Origin: Vibrio ezurae NBRC 102218
GTDB lineage: Bacteria; Pseudomonadota; Gammaproteobacteria; Enterobacterales; Vibrionaceae
Direction of reading: 5' to 3'
DNA length: 36,644 bases
Assembly (NCBI RefSeq): GCF_000467185.1
Contig: NZ_BATM01000036.1
Location: 1 to 36,644 of the forward strand
In this document: piece after piece, positions 17,703-28,730 of the stretch
Layout: each line of letters begins with the position of its first letter
Numbering within the stretch: the first letter of the stretch is position 1
The notes under the pieces: model-generated
What the model was told of the DNA's origin: nothing
The model's input: only the letters and a program-made list of their open reading frames with translations
The model's database searches: none
Translations under genes and position numbers: made by a program

Positions 17703-19238
17703 TTAATGAAGAGTTTTGACTTGAATGCCAAGTTTTTTTATTCGGCTTCTTAATGTATGCGGATTGATATCTAATAGTTCTGCTGCACCATTGGAACCTT
17801 GTATTTTACCTTTGGTAAACAGAAGTACCTTTTCTATGTGGTTTTTATTGATTTCATCTAAGGTATAGAACATGGTTTCAGGGTCTTGCTGAGTGGATAA
17901 CAGGTAAGGAGTGTGTCTCACCTCAACGGTCGAAAAAGTCAGCTCCGCTTCCTGACAACTGATCACCGCTCGTTCTATGACATTAGAAAGCTCACGCACA
18001 TTGCCCGGCCAGTGGTAGCTTTGTAGGTTTGCTATCTCGCCCAACGCGATTTTGGGAGTGGGTAGATGCAACTTATTACAACATTGGGCAATAAAGTGAT
18101 TGGCAAACAGAGGTATGTCTTCTAAGCGCTCTCTAAGGGGGGGCACAGTGATAGGAAAAAGGCATAAACGATAGTATAAATCAGCGCGGAAGGTGTTGTT
18201 TTCTACCATCTTATCTAGTGAACGATTGGTTGCTGCTATGATTCTGACATCAACCTTGATGGTCGAGTTACTGCCGACACGTTCCATCTCCCCATTTTGC
18301 AAAACGCGCAGCAGCCTCACCTGAGCCTGTTTCGAGAGCTCGCCGATTTCATCTAAGAATAACGTGCCTTTGTGCGCGCGTTCAAAGCGACCGATTTGAC
18401 GTTCAATTGCTCCAGTAAATGCGCCTTTTTCATGGCCAAATAACTCACTATCGATGAGGTTCTCAGGGATAGCGCCACAATTGACTCGAATAAAAGGCGC
18501 ATCTTTGCGTGTGGAGAGCGTTTGTATTTCATTGGCAATGACGTCTTTACCTACGCCGGTTTCTCCTAAAATAAGCACCGGCGCGTCGGTTAGCGCGATG
18601 GCTTCAACTTGGCGCATGGTCTGCTTTAAACCTGTTGTACAGCCAATAACATCGACACGATTAATTCCGGCTATTTTATGTTTAAGATGCTGGTTTTCTT
18701 TGAGTAAATTCTCATGCATCTTTTTGATTTCTAAGTGTTTAATGCTATTTGATACTGCGATGCCAAAAGGGGAGTTTAAAGATGAGAACAGCTCAGTATG
18801 CAATGAAGTAAAACGATTTTCACCTCGCGCAAGCAGTGCGATATCACAGATGCGTTGATCGCCAATTTTAATTCTTGAAATCATATGTGAATACGAGTGG
18901 TTGCCATAAATGGACTTGAGATGCTCCTGCACCTTGCCACTAATAGGATCATCTTGATAATCGTTAACGGTCTTTACATCAATAGTCTGCTCCCAGCGCG
19001 GTATATAGCGAAAATCCTCTTCGATCGGGATGATGATGTCACAGGCTCGGCTGCTGCTGACATCCGCTGAGGCAATGATTCTAAGGGAGCACAGGTTTTC
19101 ATCCCACAGGTGTACCGACAGCACGTCACCGGGAATGACTTTGCTCATAAATTGCAGGCAGTGTTGTAATCCAAGATGCAAATTCAGACTTCCGGTAAGG
19201 GCCTCTACGGCTTGCTTATAAAAACGGTCTTTATCCAT
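17703..19238 (-). CDS. Sigma-54-dependent activator with GAF sensor domain
   Basis: A 511-residue enhancer-binding protein. Residues 1-180 form a GAF-type sensory domain (LHLGLQHCLQFMSKVIPGDVLSVHLWDE...) followed by a short coiled linker (LEIKKMHENLLKENQHLKHK). The AAA+ domain carries Walker A GETGVGKD, the sigma-54 contact loop GAFTGA, Walker B GTLFLDEIGE and the arginine-finger region FRADLYYRL. The C-terminus is a Fis-type helix-turn-helix (GAAELLDINPHTLRSRIKKLGI). Layout and length resemble FhlA/HyfR- and NorR-like activators. It is divergent from the molybdoenzyme operon, which has a canonical sigma-54 promoter, so it is very probably that operon's activator. A small effector bound by GAF is likely but unidentified. 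Confidence 0.92.
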   Translation of the reverse strand: MDKDRFYKQAVEALTGSLNLHLGLQHCLQFMSKVIPGDVLSVHLWDENLCSLRIIASADVSSSRACDIIIPIEEDFRYIPRWEQTIDVKTVNDYQDDPISGKVQEHLKSIYGNHSYSHMISRIKIGDQRICDIALLARGENRFTSLHTELFSSLNSPFGIAVSNSIKHLEIKKMHENLLKENQHLKHKIAGINRVDVIGCTTGLKQTMRQVEAIALTDAPVLILGETGVGKDVIANEIQTLSTRKDAPFIRVNCGAIPENLIDSELFGHEKGAFTGAIERQIGRFERAHKGTLFLDEIGELSKQAQVRLLRVLQNGEMERVGSNSTIKVDVRIIAATNRSLDKMVENNTFRADLYYRLCLFPITVPPLRERLEDIPLFANHFIAQCCNKLHLPTPKIALGEIANLQSYHWPGNVRELSNVIERAVISCQEAELTFSTVEVRHTPYLLSTQQDPETMFYTLDEINKNHIEKVLLFTKGKIQGSNGAAELLDINPHTLRSRIKKLGIQVKTLH

Positions 19239-19267
19239 ATAGGTTGCTTCACTTAATTATTATAAAT

Positions 19268-19310
19268 AGGAAATATCATTGTGATATTTAATAGTGCTGT
19301 GATATTTCCT
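19268..19310. promoter_or_regulatory. Probable upstream activator sites for the sigma-54 regulator
   Basis: Three copies of one 8-mer: AAATATCA (19271-19278, reversed), TGATATTT (19282-19289) and TGATATTT (19300-19307). The first two form a perfect inverted repeat around TTG. The outer pair extends to AGGAAATATCA / TGATATTTCCT, 11 bp per arm. They lie 100-140 bp upstream of the sigma-54 promoter, the usual enhancer distance, and 30-70 bp upstream of the activator's own gene, so autoregulation is also possible. Confidence 0.65.
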
Positions 19311-19406
19311 ATTCTATCTTGAGCTCCAATATCTAAAAACTGATTAAGATCATTATTTGGTTGTGAGTTATGTTGATGAAGATCCATAAATTAATAATTA
19401 AAAATG

Positions 19407-19423
19407 TTGGCTTGCATTTTGCT
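19407..19423 (+). promoter_or_regulatory. Sigma-54 (-24/-12) promoter of the transhydroxylase operon
   Basis: TTGGCTTGCATTTTGCT has GG and GC separated by exactly ten bases, matching the TGGCAC-N5-TTGC consensus well. The GC is 41 bp before the ATG, giving a leader of roughly 30 nt. The divergent sigma-54 activator supports it. Confidence 0.82.
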
Positions 19424-19463
19424 ATATGAAAGTAACTATTAAAGTTGTTAGTGGAGTAATTGG

Positions 19464-22439
19464 ATGAAGATTCCTAATATCGCAGCAGATAAACAATTAA
19501 AAGTAATTTTATTTGGTTTAACCCATACAATAAATGTATTAACTAAAAAAGACCGAAAGTTTAAAGCCCTTGTTTCTCAAAAAGATTTTACGGCGTGTAT
19601 TTGCATTCGAACGTCAGATGTTGGGCGAGTTTTTAAAATTAAAGATGGAAAAGTACGATCGCAATCAAAAAAAGACCTAAATTGTGATGTGGTCATGACA
19701 TTTGAATCCGCAGAAGATGCGATGAAGATGATGGTGCCGTGGCGCGATTATCAAGATGTGATTGATCTGGCAAAGCTCTTTAAAGTGGATATTTGTGGCA
19801 AGAAAGATGACACCGTAGTGGTGCATTTCACCGATATTCTTGGCGCTATTATGGACAACCAAGTGAAATACGGTACGCCAATGCCAGATGGCACGATGCG
19901 TTATGTAAACAATACCAATGGTGGTCCGGTTTTTGTGTTTGTAAAAGACGATAAAATCATTCGTATTACGCCAATTGATTTGGCTGAGGATGATGCCAAG
20001 CCATGGACAATCAAAGCTCGTGGTCAAGAGTTTACGCCAACCAACAAAGTGACGGTAAGCCCGCACACGCAAGGCATCAAATCTACCATCTATTCAAAAG
20101 ATCGTATTTTGTATCCAATGAAGCGTGTCGATTTTGATCCAGATGGCGAGCGCAACCCGCAAAACCGTGGCATTTCAGGCTACGAACGCATTAGTTGGGA
20201 AGAGGCCACCGACATAGTGGCAAAAGAAATTGTGCGCGTGAAAAAAGAATTTGGACCGGGCGCGATTATGAACGGTTCTGGCTCGCACCATACTTGGGGT
20301 AACTTAGGCTACTGGCTATCGGCTCGTCCACGCTTCTTCAATACTATCGGTACTTCTTATGTAGCGCATAACCCAGACAGTTGGGAAGGCTTCTATTGGG
20401 GCGCAATGCACCACTGGGGAAATTCAATTCGTCTTGGCGCGCCAGATACCTATTCAACAGTAGAAGATGCACTGCAACATACGGATATGATCGTATTTTG
20501 GTCAGCGGATCCGGAATCGACCAGTGGCGTATACGGCGCTATGGAAGGGACGCAGCGTCGCTTGTGGGCAAAACAGCTCGGCATTGAGTTTGTGCATATC
20601 GACCCATTCTACAACCACACCGCAGCACTGCTTGGCGGTAAATGGTTTGGCACTAAGCCTTCTACGAGTAATGCCATGGCGCTTGCGATTGCTTATGTAT
20701 GGATGAAAGAAGGCCTATACGATAAAGACTTTGTCGCCGATAAAACCGAAGGCTTTGCCGAGTGGCAAGAGTACGTATTGGGTAACGAAGATGGCATTCC
20801 GAAAACGCCAGAGTGGCAGGAAGACGAAACGGGAATTCCAGCACATGATGTACGTGCACTCGCAAGAAAATGGGGTTCAAAACGCGTTTATCTAGCTGCG
20901 GGTGGTATTCAAGGCTTTGGCTCTGCATGTCGCAGTGCAACGGGCGCTGAATGGGCACGTTCTATGGTGTGCTTGATGGCGATGCAAGGCATTGGTAAGC
21001 CGGGTGTAAACATGGGTTGTTTGCAACAAGGTACTCCGGTTGATACGCGCTTCTTCTTCCCTGGTTACTCAGAAGGCGGTTTGTCCGGTGACTATGAAGG
21101 CACAGGCGTTGGCGTGAACATGTATCAGCGTATGCCACAAGTGATGACCATGAATACGGTTAAACAAGTGGTGCCAAGATTGAAGATCCCAGAGGCGATC
21201 TTAGAGGGTAAAACAACCGGTTACCCAACGGATACTAAGTCGATTGAAGGGCAGTTCTTTGAGTTTAAATACCCAGCTCCAGGGCATGCTCCGATTAAGA
21301 TGTACTACAAATACGGTGGCTCTCACTTTGGCACTATGAACGATTCAAACCGCTACGCGCACATGTATCGTAGCCCGAATCTAGAAACGGTCGTTAACCA
21401 ATCTATTTGGTTAGAAGGTGAAGCGAAATTTGCTGACGTGATTCTGCCGGCTTGTACTAACTTTGAGCGTTGGGATATTGGTGAGTTTGCGAACTGTGGC
21501 GGTTATATCCATCACTGTTATACGCAGGTAAACCACCGCGTTGTGACCATTCAGCATAAGTGTATTGAACCGTTAGGTGAGTCTAAATCTGACTACGAAA
21601 TCTTCCGCATGATTGCTTCTAAGCTAGGTCTAGGGGCTTACTACAGTGAAGGTACGTCGGAGCTTGAGTGGGTACGCCGTCTATTTAATGGTACGGATTT
21701 GCCAAGCAAGATCTCTTGGAAGCAATTCTTAAAACGCGGTTACTACGTGGTTCCGCCACCGAAAGAAGAGCATCGAGATCCTGTGTCATGGCGCTGGTAT
21801 TACGAAGGGCGTAAGAAAGATGTGCCAGAGATGAACCCGCTTCCTTCTGAATATAAAGAAGGCTTTAAAGAAGGGCTACAAACGCAAAGTGGCAAGATTG
21901 AATTCGTCTGTAACAGCTTAAAACGCTTTGCTCCGGATGATCCTGAGCGTCCAATCATGACCAAGTACATTCCGTCTTGGGAAGGGCCACACTCGGGTGA
22001 GTTGTACGAGAAATATCCATTGCAGATGATTTCTCCGCATAGCCGATACAGCTTCCACACCATGATGGATGGCAAGGATTCTTATATTAATGATATCCAT
22101 GATCACCGCGTTGAGATTGATGGATACTTCTATTGGATCATTCGTCTTAATGACGCTGATGCGAAGAGCCGTGGTATTAAGCATAACCAAATCGTTGAAG
22201 TATTTAATGATCGTGGTTCGGTGTTGTGTGCCGCTCATATTACCAGTCGCGTACCAGCAGGTACGGTGCACTCTTATGAATCTTCGGCGCTCTATGAGCC
22301 AATTGGCGAACCAGGACGCTCACCAGATCGTGGCGGCTCGGTAAATACATTAACCCCAAGCCGTCCAATTATTAAAAAGTCACACTCAACGGCATGTAAC
22401 TCTTGCTTAGTGAATATCCGTGTATGGGAGGGAGAGTAA
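19464..22439 (+). CDS. Pyrogallol-phloroglucinol transhydroxylase-like molybdoenzyme, large subunit, with N-terminal SCP2-like domain
   Basis: A 991-residue member of the DMSO-reductase superfamily. Residues 1-130 form an SCP2-like domain ([20 protein letters not shown]...[10 protein letters not shown]), absent from the Pelobacter enzyme. From about 140 on it matches transhydroxylase in length (about 860 against 875 residues). His275, Asp305, Ser306 and Tyr535 correspond, all at an offset of exactly 131, to the residues I recall as His144, Asp174, Ser175 (Mo ligand) and Tyr404 of that enzyme. Trp307 follows the serine. There is no N-terminal Cys cluster and no Tat signal, so it should be cytoplasmic. 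The known enzyme moves a hydroxyl between 1,2,3,5-tetrahydroxybenzene and pyrogallol without net redox change. A related hydroxylation or dehydroxylation is possible. It is cotranscribed with the Fe-S subunit from the sigma-54 promoter. Confidence 0.85.
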   Translation: MKIPNIAADKQLKVILFGLTHTINVLTKKDRKFKALVSQKDFTACICIRTSDVGRVFKIKDGKVRSQSKKDLNCDVVMTFESAEDAMKMMVPWRDYQDVIDLAKLFKVDICGKKDDTVVVHFTDILGAIMDNQVKYGTPMPDGTMRYVNNTNGGPVFVFVKDDKIIRITPIDLAEDDAKPWTIKARGQEFTPTNKVTVSPHTQGIKSTIYSKDRILYPMKRVDFDPDGERNPQNRGISGYERISWEEATDIVAKEIVRVKKEFGPGAIMNGSGSHHTWGNLGYWLSARPRFFNTIGTSYVAHNPDSWEGFYWGAMHHWGNSIRLGAPDTYSTVEDALQHTDMIVFWSADPESTSGVYGAMEGTQRRLWAKQLGIEFVHIDPFYNHTAALLGGKWFGTKPSTSNAMALAIAYVWMKEGLYDKDFVADKTEGFAEWQEYVLGNEDGIPKTPEWQEDETGIPAHDVRALARKWGSKRVYLAAGGIQGFGSACRSATGAEWARSMVCLMAMQGIGKPGVNMGCLQQGTPVDTRFFFPGYSEGGLSGDYEGTGVGVNMYQRMPQVMTMNTVKQVVPRLKIPEAILEGKTTGYPTDTKSIEGQFFEFKYPAPGHAPIKMYYKYGGSHFGTMNDSNRYAHMYRSPNLETVVNQSIWLEGEAKFADVILPACTNFERWDIGEFANCGGYIHHCYTQVNHRVVTIQHKCIEPLGESKSDYEIFRMIASKLGLGAYYSEGTSELEWVRRLFNGTDLPSKISWKQFLKRGYYVVPPPKEEHRDPVSWRWYYEGRKKDVPEMNPLPSEYKEGFKEGLQTQSGKIEFVCNSLKRFAPDDPERPIMTKYIPSWEGPHSGELYEKYPLQMISPHSRYSFHTMMDGKDSYINDIHDHRVEIDGYFYWIIRLNDADAKSRGIKHNQIVEVFNDRGSVLCAAHITSRVPAGTVHSYESSALYEPIGEPGRSPDRGGSVNTLTPSRPIIKKSHSTACNSCLVNIRVWEGE

Positions 22440-22441
22440 TT

Positions 22442-23299
22442 ATGGAAAATCAACAAGTCATCCAAACTTGGAACCTGATCGTAGACGTAGAGCGCTGCGA
22501 AAACTGTAACAACTGTTTCATGGCCGACAAAGACGAATATTGTGGCAACAGCTTCCCCGGTTACACCGAAGAGCAGCCTCGTCACGGACATCGCTGGATT
22601 GACATTAAACGCAGAGAAAGAGGTAGCGGTTCATTAGTTGACGTTGCCTACCTACCGACAATGTGTAACCAGTGTAAAGATGCACCTTGTGTGAAAGCGG
22701 CGAAAAATGGTGAGATTTATCAACGTGATGACGGGATTGTGATCATCGATCCTATCAAAGCAAAAGGGCAAGAGCGCTTAGTGAAAAGCTGTCCTTACGG
22801 GCACATTTGGTGGAACGAAGAGTTATCGCTACCGCAAAAATGGTTCTTTGATGCGCACTTGCTAGATAACGGCTGGAAAGAGCCACGTTGCGTGCAGTCT
22901 TGTGCAACAGGCGCATTGCAGTCAGTGAAAACCAGTGACCAAGAAATGGAAGAAACCGCCAAGCGTGATAACTTGCAAGTGCTTCATCCAGAGCACGGTA
23001 CGCGCCCTCGAATTTGGTATAAAAACCTACATCGCTTTAATAAGCAGCACATCGCAGGTTCGGTCATTATGACCGTTGATGGGGTGTCTGATTGCGTAGA
23101 GTCTGCGATTGTGAGTCTAAGCCAAAACGGTAACAAGATTGCTGATCTCAATACCGATTACTTCGGTGACTTTAAGTTTGATGACTTAACTGAAAGCCCT
23201 GAACCGTACACAATTAAGGTCTCTCATCCGAAAGGCCAGTATGAAACGTCATTGGTGCTCGAAGACAGTATCAACTTAGGTGTTCTCGTCTTAGAGTAA
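22442..23299 (+). CDS. Transhydroxylase-like iron-sulfur subunit with C-terminal beta-sandwich domain
   Basis: A 285-residue partner of the molybdopterin subunit; the known transhydroxylase beta subunit has 274. The ATG is two bases after the upstream stop, with GGGAGGGAG inside the end of that gene. Residues 10-180 are a ferredoxin-type electron-transfer module with ten cysteines: CENCNNC...C (19-34), CNQCKDAPC, SCPYGH and CVQSC. A DmsB-type four-cluster protein would need sixteen; several expected cysteines are replaced (for example AAKNG where CP is usual, and FDAHLL where a CxxC is usual). This fits the three-cluster transhydroxylase pattern with some non-Cys ligation. Residues 205-285 form a transthyretin/CarboxypepD_reg-like beta domain, a hallmark of this subunit family. 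No membrane anchor gene follows. Confidence 0.85.
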   Translation: MENQQVIQTWNLIVDVERCENCNNCFMADKDEYCGNSFPGYTEEQPRHGHRWIDIKRRERGSGSLVDVAYLPTMCNQCKDAPCVKAAKNGEIYQRDDGIVIIDPIKAKGQERLVKSCPYGHIWWNEELSLPQKWFFDAHLLDNGWKEPRCVQSCATGALQSVKTSDQEMEETAKRDNLQVLHPEHGTRPRIWYKNLHRFNKQHIAGSVIMTVDGVSDCVESAIVSLSQNGNKIADLNTDYFGDFKFDDLTESPEPYTIKVSHPKGQYETSLVLEDSINLGVLVLE

Positions 23300-23328
23300 C
23301 AATATAGCTAGACAGTGAACCAATAAAT

Positions 23329-23365
23329 AAAACCCCAAATGCTAAATTAGCCTTTGGGGTTTTTC
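23329..23365. terminator. Bidirectional terminator after transhydroxylase operon
   Basis: Stem AACCCCAAA / TTTGGGGTT around a 13-base loop, followed by TTTTC on the plus strand and by TTATTT on the minus strand. It ends both this operon and the convergent permease gene. Confidence 0.9.
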
Positions 23366-23430
23366 TTTGGGCGAACAGTTAATGACTAAGACTATTACAG
23401 TGCGTACCTATATATTAATAAATAGGCTTG

Positions 23431-24165
23431 TCACATTAAGCCTGAGTATAATAATTTAGCGCCAGAAAGTAGCAGTAGGAAATAACAAATGCGGTATACT
23501 TGTTGCTGTGAAGCAATATTTAATAAATAAACCCCAAGCTTCACGCCAATTGGTGCTAGAGGAAGAAGTACCAGTGAAGTCAGTAGGTTTTGGTAATCAA
23601 ATTGACCAAAGTAAGCGTAAGGAATCAGCTTAATCAGGTTCATAATGGCAAATAACACCGCCATAGTGCCCACTAACACCATCTTATTGAGTTTTTTAGG
23701 CAGCAAATAAATGCTAATTGGCCCGCCACCAGCATGAATCATAGTGCTGGAAATCCCTGATAATGTACTCCAAATACCGCAAGAGATTTTACCCGAACTT
23801 TTGGCCGGACCCATTAAGTAATATTGCACGCAAAATAGCAGTGATACCGCGCCGATACTGATTTCTACCACTTTGTCGGATACCACTCCCATGATCAGCG
23901 AGCCAATCAAAATGCCAATAAAAGCATACGGAAAAATCATCTTCAGTTCTTTGTAGTCACAGTTTCTGTGATGATGTTTTACAGCAAAGATATCCATGAC
24001 ACACAAAATAGGCAGCAATATCGAAGCTGCCTGAAAGGGAGGCACAGTCAGAGCGATAAGTGGTACCGCGATGACGCCTAATCCGCCACCAAATCCTCCT
24101 TTGCCTATGCCGTAGACCAGAACTGCGGGAATAGCAGTCAAATAAAAGTAGTAGTCGTCAATCAT
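23431..24165 (-). CDS. TauE/SafE-family (TSUP) permease
   Basis: A 244-residue integral membrane protein with about eight membrane segments in two repeats. Each repeat carries the glycine-rich family signature (YGIGKGGFGGGLG near residue 20; MIHAGGGPISIYLL near 140). The family moves sulfite, sulfoacetate and other organosulfur or organic anions, usually outward; the substrate here cannot be assigned. It converges on the transhydroxylase operon and is read from its own upstream region, where I see neither a sigma-54 promoter nor the TGATATTT site. A functional link to the enzyme is therefore possible but unsupported. The ribosome site (GAGAT) is weak. Confidence 0.85.
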   Translation of the reverse strand: MIDDYYFYLTAIPAVLVYGIGKGGFGGGLGVIAVPLIALTVPPFQAASILLPILCVMDIFAVKHHHRNCDYKELKMIFPYAFIGILIGSLIMGVVSDKVVEISIGAVSLLFCVQYYLMGPAKSSGKISCGIWSTLSGISSTMIHAGGGPISIYLLPKKLNKMVLVGTMAVLFAIMNLIKLIPYAYFGQFDYQNLLTSLVLLPLAPIGVKLGVYLLNIASQQQVYRICYFLLLLSGAKLLYSGLM

Positions 24166-24652
24166 AATAATATCTCAATAATAAGCAGAGAATAAATGAG
24201 CTAATCAAAGACGTCATAACAATCTATTTAATATATGCATTACGACGTTGATGAAGAACTTTGAATTTATATAGAAGGGAAATTTAATTAACCAGATCTT
24301 ATATTAATAGAACCTAAAAAATATAAAGCGAACCCAAGTCATAAAAACCAAAAACATCTTTTCACATACAAAAACCCCCGTTTTACCAGCGGGAAAGTGC
24401 GAGGTCAGGTCTTGAAATTTGCAGGTAGTTTAAATGCTCGCCATGCCTCAATGTTTGATCTACTGGGCATTTGATGAGTTTGAATGAAAGAAAACTTTCA
24501 TATGGGTGCAATCGTTTTTTGTTGCATCGCTGATAGATTCATCACAACTTTGATATTCATCATATGAATCAATTAGCATTAAATGCTGAAACAATAGTAT
24601 TTTGAATAACAGACAAAGAATGTAAATCACAATTAAAATCATAGGGATATCA
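24166..24652. other. Divergent intergenic region without a supported gene
   Basis: 487 bp of AT-rich DNA between the permease gene and the TraF-like gene, holding the promoters of both. A short GC-rich hairpin followed by T5 on the minus strand (24371-24393) looks terminator-like but has no clear gene behind it. An antisense frame over 24460-24663 with one hydrophobic stretch lacks a ribosome site and is not called. Confidence 0.4.
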
Positions 24653-25813
24653 ATGAAATACATAACTAAAGTTGGCGTAGGACTCGGTGCGCTTTTTGCC
24701 ATTTCTAACCTAGCGCACGCCAGCAATTATTATGCAGATGGACGTACAACCGCTATGGGTGGCACAGGAGTAGCTTCTGGCAACTATTTATCGGCGAGTT
24801 TTATTAACCCAGCTTTGCTGGCAAATAGTAAAGAAAGCGATAGCTTTGGTATTTTGCTTCCTTCTATTGGCGTGAGAGCCTTGGATCAAGATGACACCTT
24901 GTCTGATATCAACGACTTGCAAGATAACGTAGATAACTTGAACGAAAACAGTAACCAAGAGGATATCGACAAGTTCGCTGATACTTTTAATGCCGTTGCT
25001 GAAAATGCGCCAGTGTTTGCAGAAGCAAGTGTTGGGATTGCGGTGGCGATTCCTTTTGAGGCGGTATCTGTGGCTCTGTTTAGTCAAAACTACGTAAATG
25101 TGGTTTCTATGGTGGATGCGGAACCAATCAATAGCTCAGATTGGGCTACCATCGAGCAAGCTTACCGCAGCGCCGAAGCATCAGTAATTGGGGTGGGCGT
25201 TATGGATATTGGCGTGACGTTGGCAAAACAATTCTCGTTTGACGAGCATCGCGTGTCGGTTGGTTTCTCACCAAAGTTTCAGCAGCTACATAGCTACTAT
25301 TCAAAAAGTAGCTTAGATGATTTTGAATTGAGTGATTACGATGATTCAAAGAACACTGAGAACGTGTTTAATTTAGATGTTGGCTTTTTATATCAGTGGC
25401 ATGCGTTGTCTGTCGGTCTTAGTGCTAAGAACTTGATCAGCAATGAGATTGAAACAGCGCCAATTTCGGGCACTTCACACACTTATCAAGTTGACCCAAA
25501 CATTGCGATGGGTGTGGCTTACCAACTTGAGTATTTCACAGTGGCTATTGACGGTGATCTCAATAAGCAAACCCGATTCAAGCACATTTCCACAGACGAT
25601 ACTCAGTTTGTGCGCGCAGGTATGGAAGGGGATCTGTTTCACTGGGCTCAGCTTCGCGTCGGCTATGAGCATGATCTAGAAGGTAACTTTAAAGACAGCA
25701 TTACCGCGGGTATTGGTTTTAGCCCATTCAATGTCGTGCACATTGATATTGCAGGCTCGTACGCGGATAAAACCCAAGCAGGCATCGGCCTGAACTTGTC
25801 TTTGACTTTATAA
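24653..25813 (+). CDS. TraF-like (TraF_2) outer-membrane beta-barrel protein
   Basis: A 386-residue protein with a Sec signal peptide (MKYITKVGVGLGALFAISNLAHA) and the N-terminal signature GRTTAMGGTGVASGNYLSASFINPALLA. That signature marks the chromosomal family usually called conjugal transfer protein TraF, which is not a conjugation component but resembles the FadL/PorV outer-membrane barrels. The remainder alternates polar and hydrophobic residues, as expected of beta strands. Residues 85-115 (DDTLSDINDLQDNVDNLNENSNQEDID) form a predicted helix. The ATG has AGGGATATC upstream. A role in uptake or secretion of hydrophobic molecules is plausible but unproven. No conjugation genes are near. 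Confidence 0.82.
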   Translation: MKYITKVGVGLGALFAISNLAHASNYYADGRTTAMGGTGVASGNYLSASFINPALLANSKESDSFGILLPSIGVRALDQDDTLSDINDLQDNVDNLNENSNQEDIDKFADTFNAVAENAPVFAEASVGIAVAIPFEAVSVALFSQNYVNVVSMVDAEPINSSDWATIEQAYRSAEASVIGVGVMDIGVTLAKQFSFDEHRVSVGFSPKFQQLHSYYSKSSLDDFELSDYDDSKNTENVFNLDVGFLYQWHALSVGLSAKNLISNEIETAPISGTSHTYQVDPNIAMGVAYQLEYFTVAIDGDLNKQTRFKHISTDDTQFVRAGMEGDLFHWAQLRVGYEHDLEGNFKDSITAGIGFSPFNVVHIDIAGSYADKTQAGIGLNLSLTL

Positions 25814-25821
25814 CCTAAAAA

Positions 25822-25849
25822 CCCCAGAGGTGAATCTTCGCCTCTGGGG
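25822..25849 (-). terminator. Terminator of thiC, shared by convergent TraF-like gene
   Basis: Perfect 9-bp stem CCCCAGAGG / CCTCTGGGG. On the minus strand it is followed by TTTTTAGG; on the plus strand the T-tract is poor (TATATC). It lies 24 bp after the thiC stop. Confidence 0.85.
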
Positions 25850-25873
25850 TATATCGAGGTTAACTCAATTCCA

Positions 25874-27868
<1,995 letters not shown>

Positions 27869-27916
27869 TCAGATAGAGTGATGATCTGGGGATAGAGATC
27901 GCAGGCGAAAAAATCT

Positions 27917-28007
27917 CTACTCTTGTTCCCTTTCGCAGGTATTAGCCTGATCAGGTTCAACGGATCCCGAGTTAACGGTCTCAGCCTTATGGCACTCCGA
28001 CAAGTAG
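27917..28007 (-). promoter_or_regulatory. TPP (thiamin pyrophosphate) riboswitch
   Basis: The minus strand shows the conserved thi-box blocks in order: GGAGTGCC, GGCTGAGA, GAACCTGATCAGG, TAATACCTGCGAAAGGGAA. They are closed by a P1 stem CTACTTGT / ACAAGAGTAG. It lies about 120 nt upstream of the thiC start. Downstream, AGAGAT...ATCTCT can form an extra hairpin before the gene, a possible expression platform. Confidence 0.96.
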
Positions 28008-28178
28008 CACGCAGTATACAATCCCTATGTGAAGATTAAAAGTCACACTATAAAATGCAACTGGATTCATGGTTTGTGTGGGGTAATGGTGGAGCCGATG
28101 GCTTTTGCTTGTGGCAGAACTTATCGTAAATCTCTCGCTCAATTAAATGCGAGATTGAGTGTTTACATCTTTTCGTGA

Positions 28179-28730
28179 CTAGCAATCGCTGACAATTGAT
28201 CCTGAATGATAGATTTCCTTCGAAGCCTCATTAATATAAAACACATAGCAACCATTGGATTTCAACACATAACCTCTTGGCCAAATATAAGAGGCTCGAT
28301 CTTGTCCGCCATTTGGTGTCAGGGGATAACTAGGCACCGCAACGTAGCCGTTTTTACCGGGGTACATATTGCCCAAAATACAAAATTCAGGTTCGTCGCA
28401 AGGAACCGTTTGCCAATTGCGAGTCCAAGACGAGGGAACGTCGATCTCTAATAATGCGCGCAGTGTCCCGGCGCTTGCCTCAGGCATACCACCAGTAAGC
28501 GAAATGGTTTGGCCTAGGTAGTCGATGGAGTTTTTGGCATTATCAATGGCTATCTTTGCATCAGCAAAAGACAGTGATGACTTTAAAGCCGCTTCGACAC
28601 CATTCACGCTAGCTTCAACGGCATTGCTTGACAGGTTAAGAAAGCGAGGAGCGGCTACTACAGCAAGCGTTGCCATTATGACAATAACCACCACCAACTC
28701 TATTAATGTAAATCCTTGCTGGGAACGCAT
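28179..28730 (-). CDS. Type IV pilin-like protein with prepilin leader
   Basis: A 183-residue protein with a short basic leader MRSQQG and the methylation/cleavage motif [10 protein letters not shown]; PilD-type peptidase would cut after Gly6. The long N-terminal helix ([18 protein letters not shown]) anchors and assembles pilins or pseudopilins. The C-terminal part has four cysteines ([18 protein letters not shown]), enough for two disulfides, and resembles MSHA-type pilins of vibrios in general build. No other pilus or type II secretion gene is adjacent, so it is an orphan that may feed into an apparatus encoded elsewhere. The ATG follows AAGGAAAGGAT. Confidence 0.85.
   Translation of the reverse strand: MRSQQGFTLIELVVVIVIMATLAVVAAPRFLNLSSNAVEASVNGVEAALKSSLSFADAKIAIDNAKNSIDYLGQTISLTGGMPEASAGTLRALLEIDVPSSWTRNWQTVPCDEPEFCILGNMYPGKNGYVAVPSYPLTPNGGQDRASYIWPRGYVLKSNGCYVFYINEASKEIYHSGSIVSDC

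Noticed and set aside
19282..19307. CRP or FNR sites in the TGTGATATTT direct repeats
   Set aside because: Only half of the TGTGA-N6-TCACA pattern is present and the inverted TGATATTT arrangement explains the sequence better.
24460..24663. Minus-strand frame with a hydrophobic segment, followed by a terminator-like hairpin at 24371-24393
   Set aside because: None of its possible starts has a ribosome site, its upstream part overlaps the TraF-like gene, and the hairpin has only a 4-bp stem.
24653..25813. Conjugation gene suggested by the TraF family name
   Set aside because: The protein is an outer-membrane barrel of the chromosomal TraF_2 group and no other transfer gene is near.
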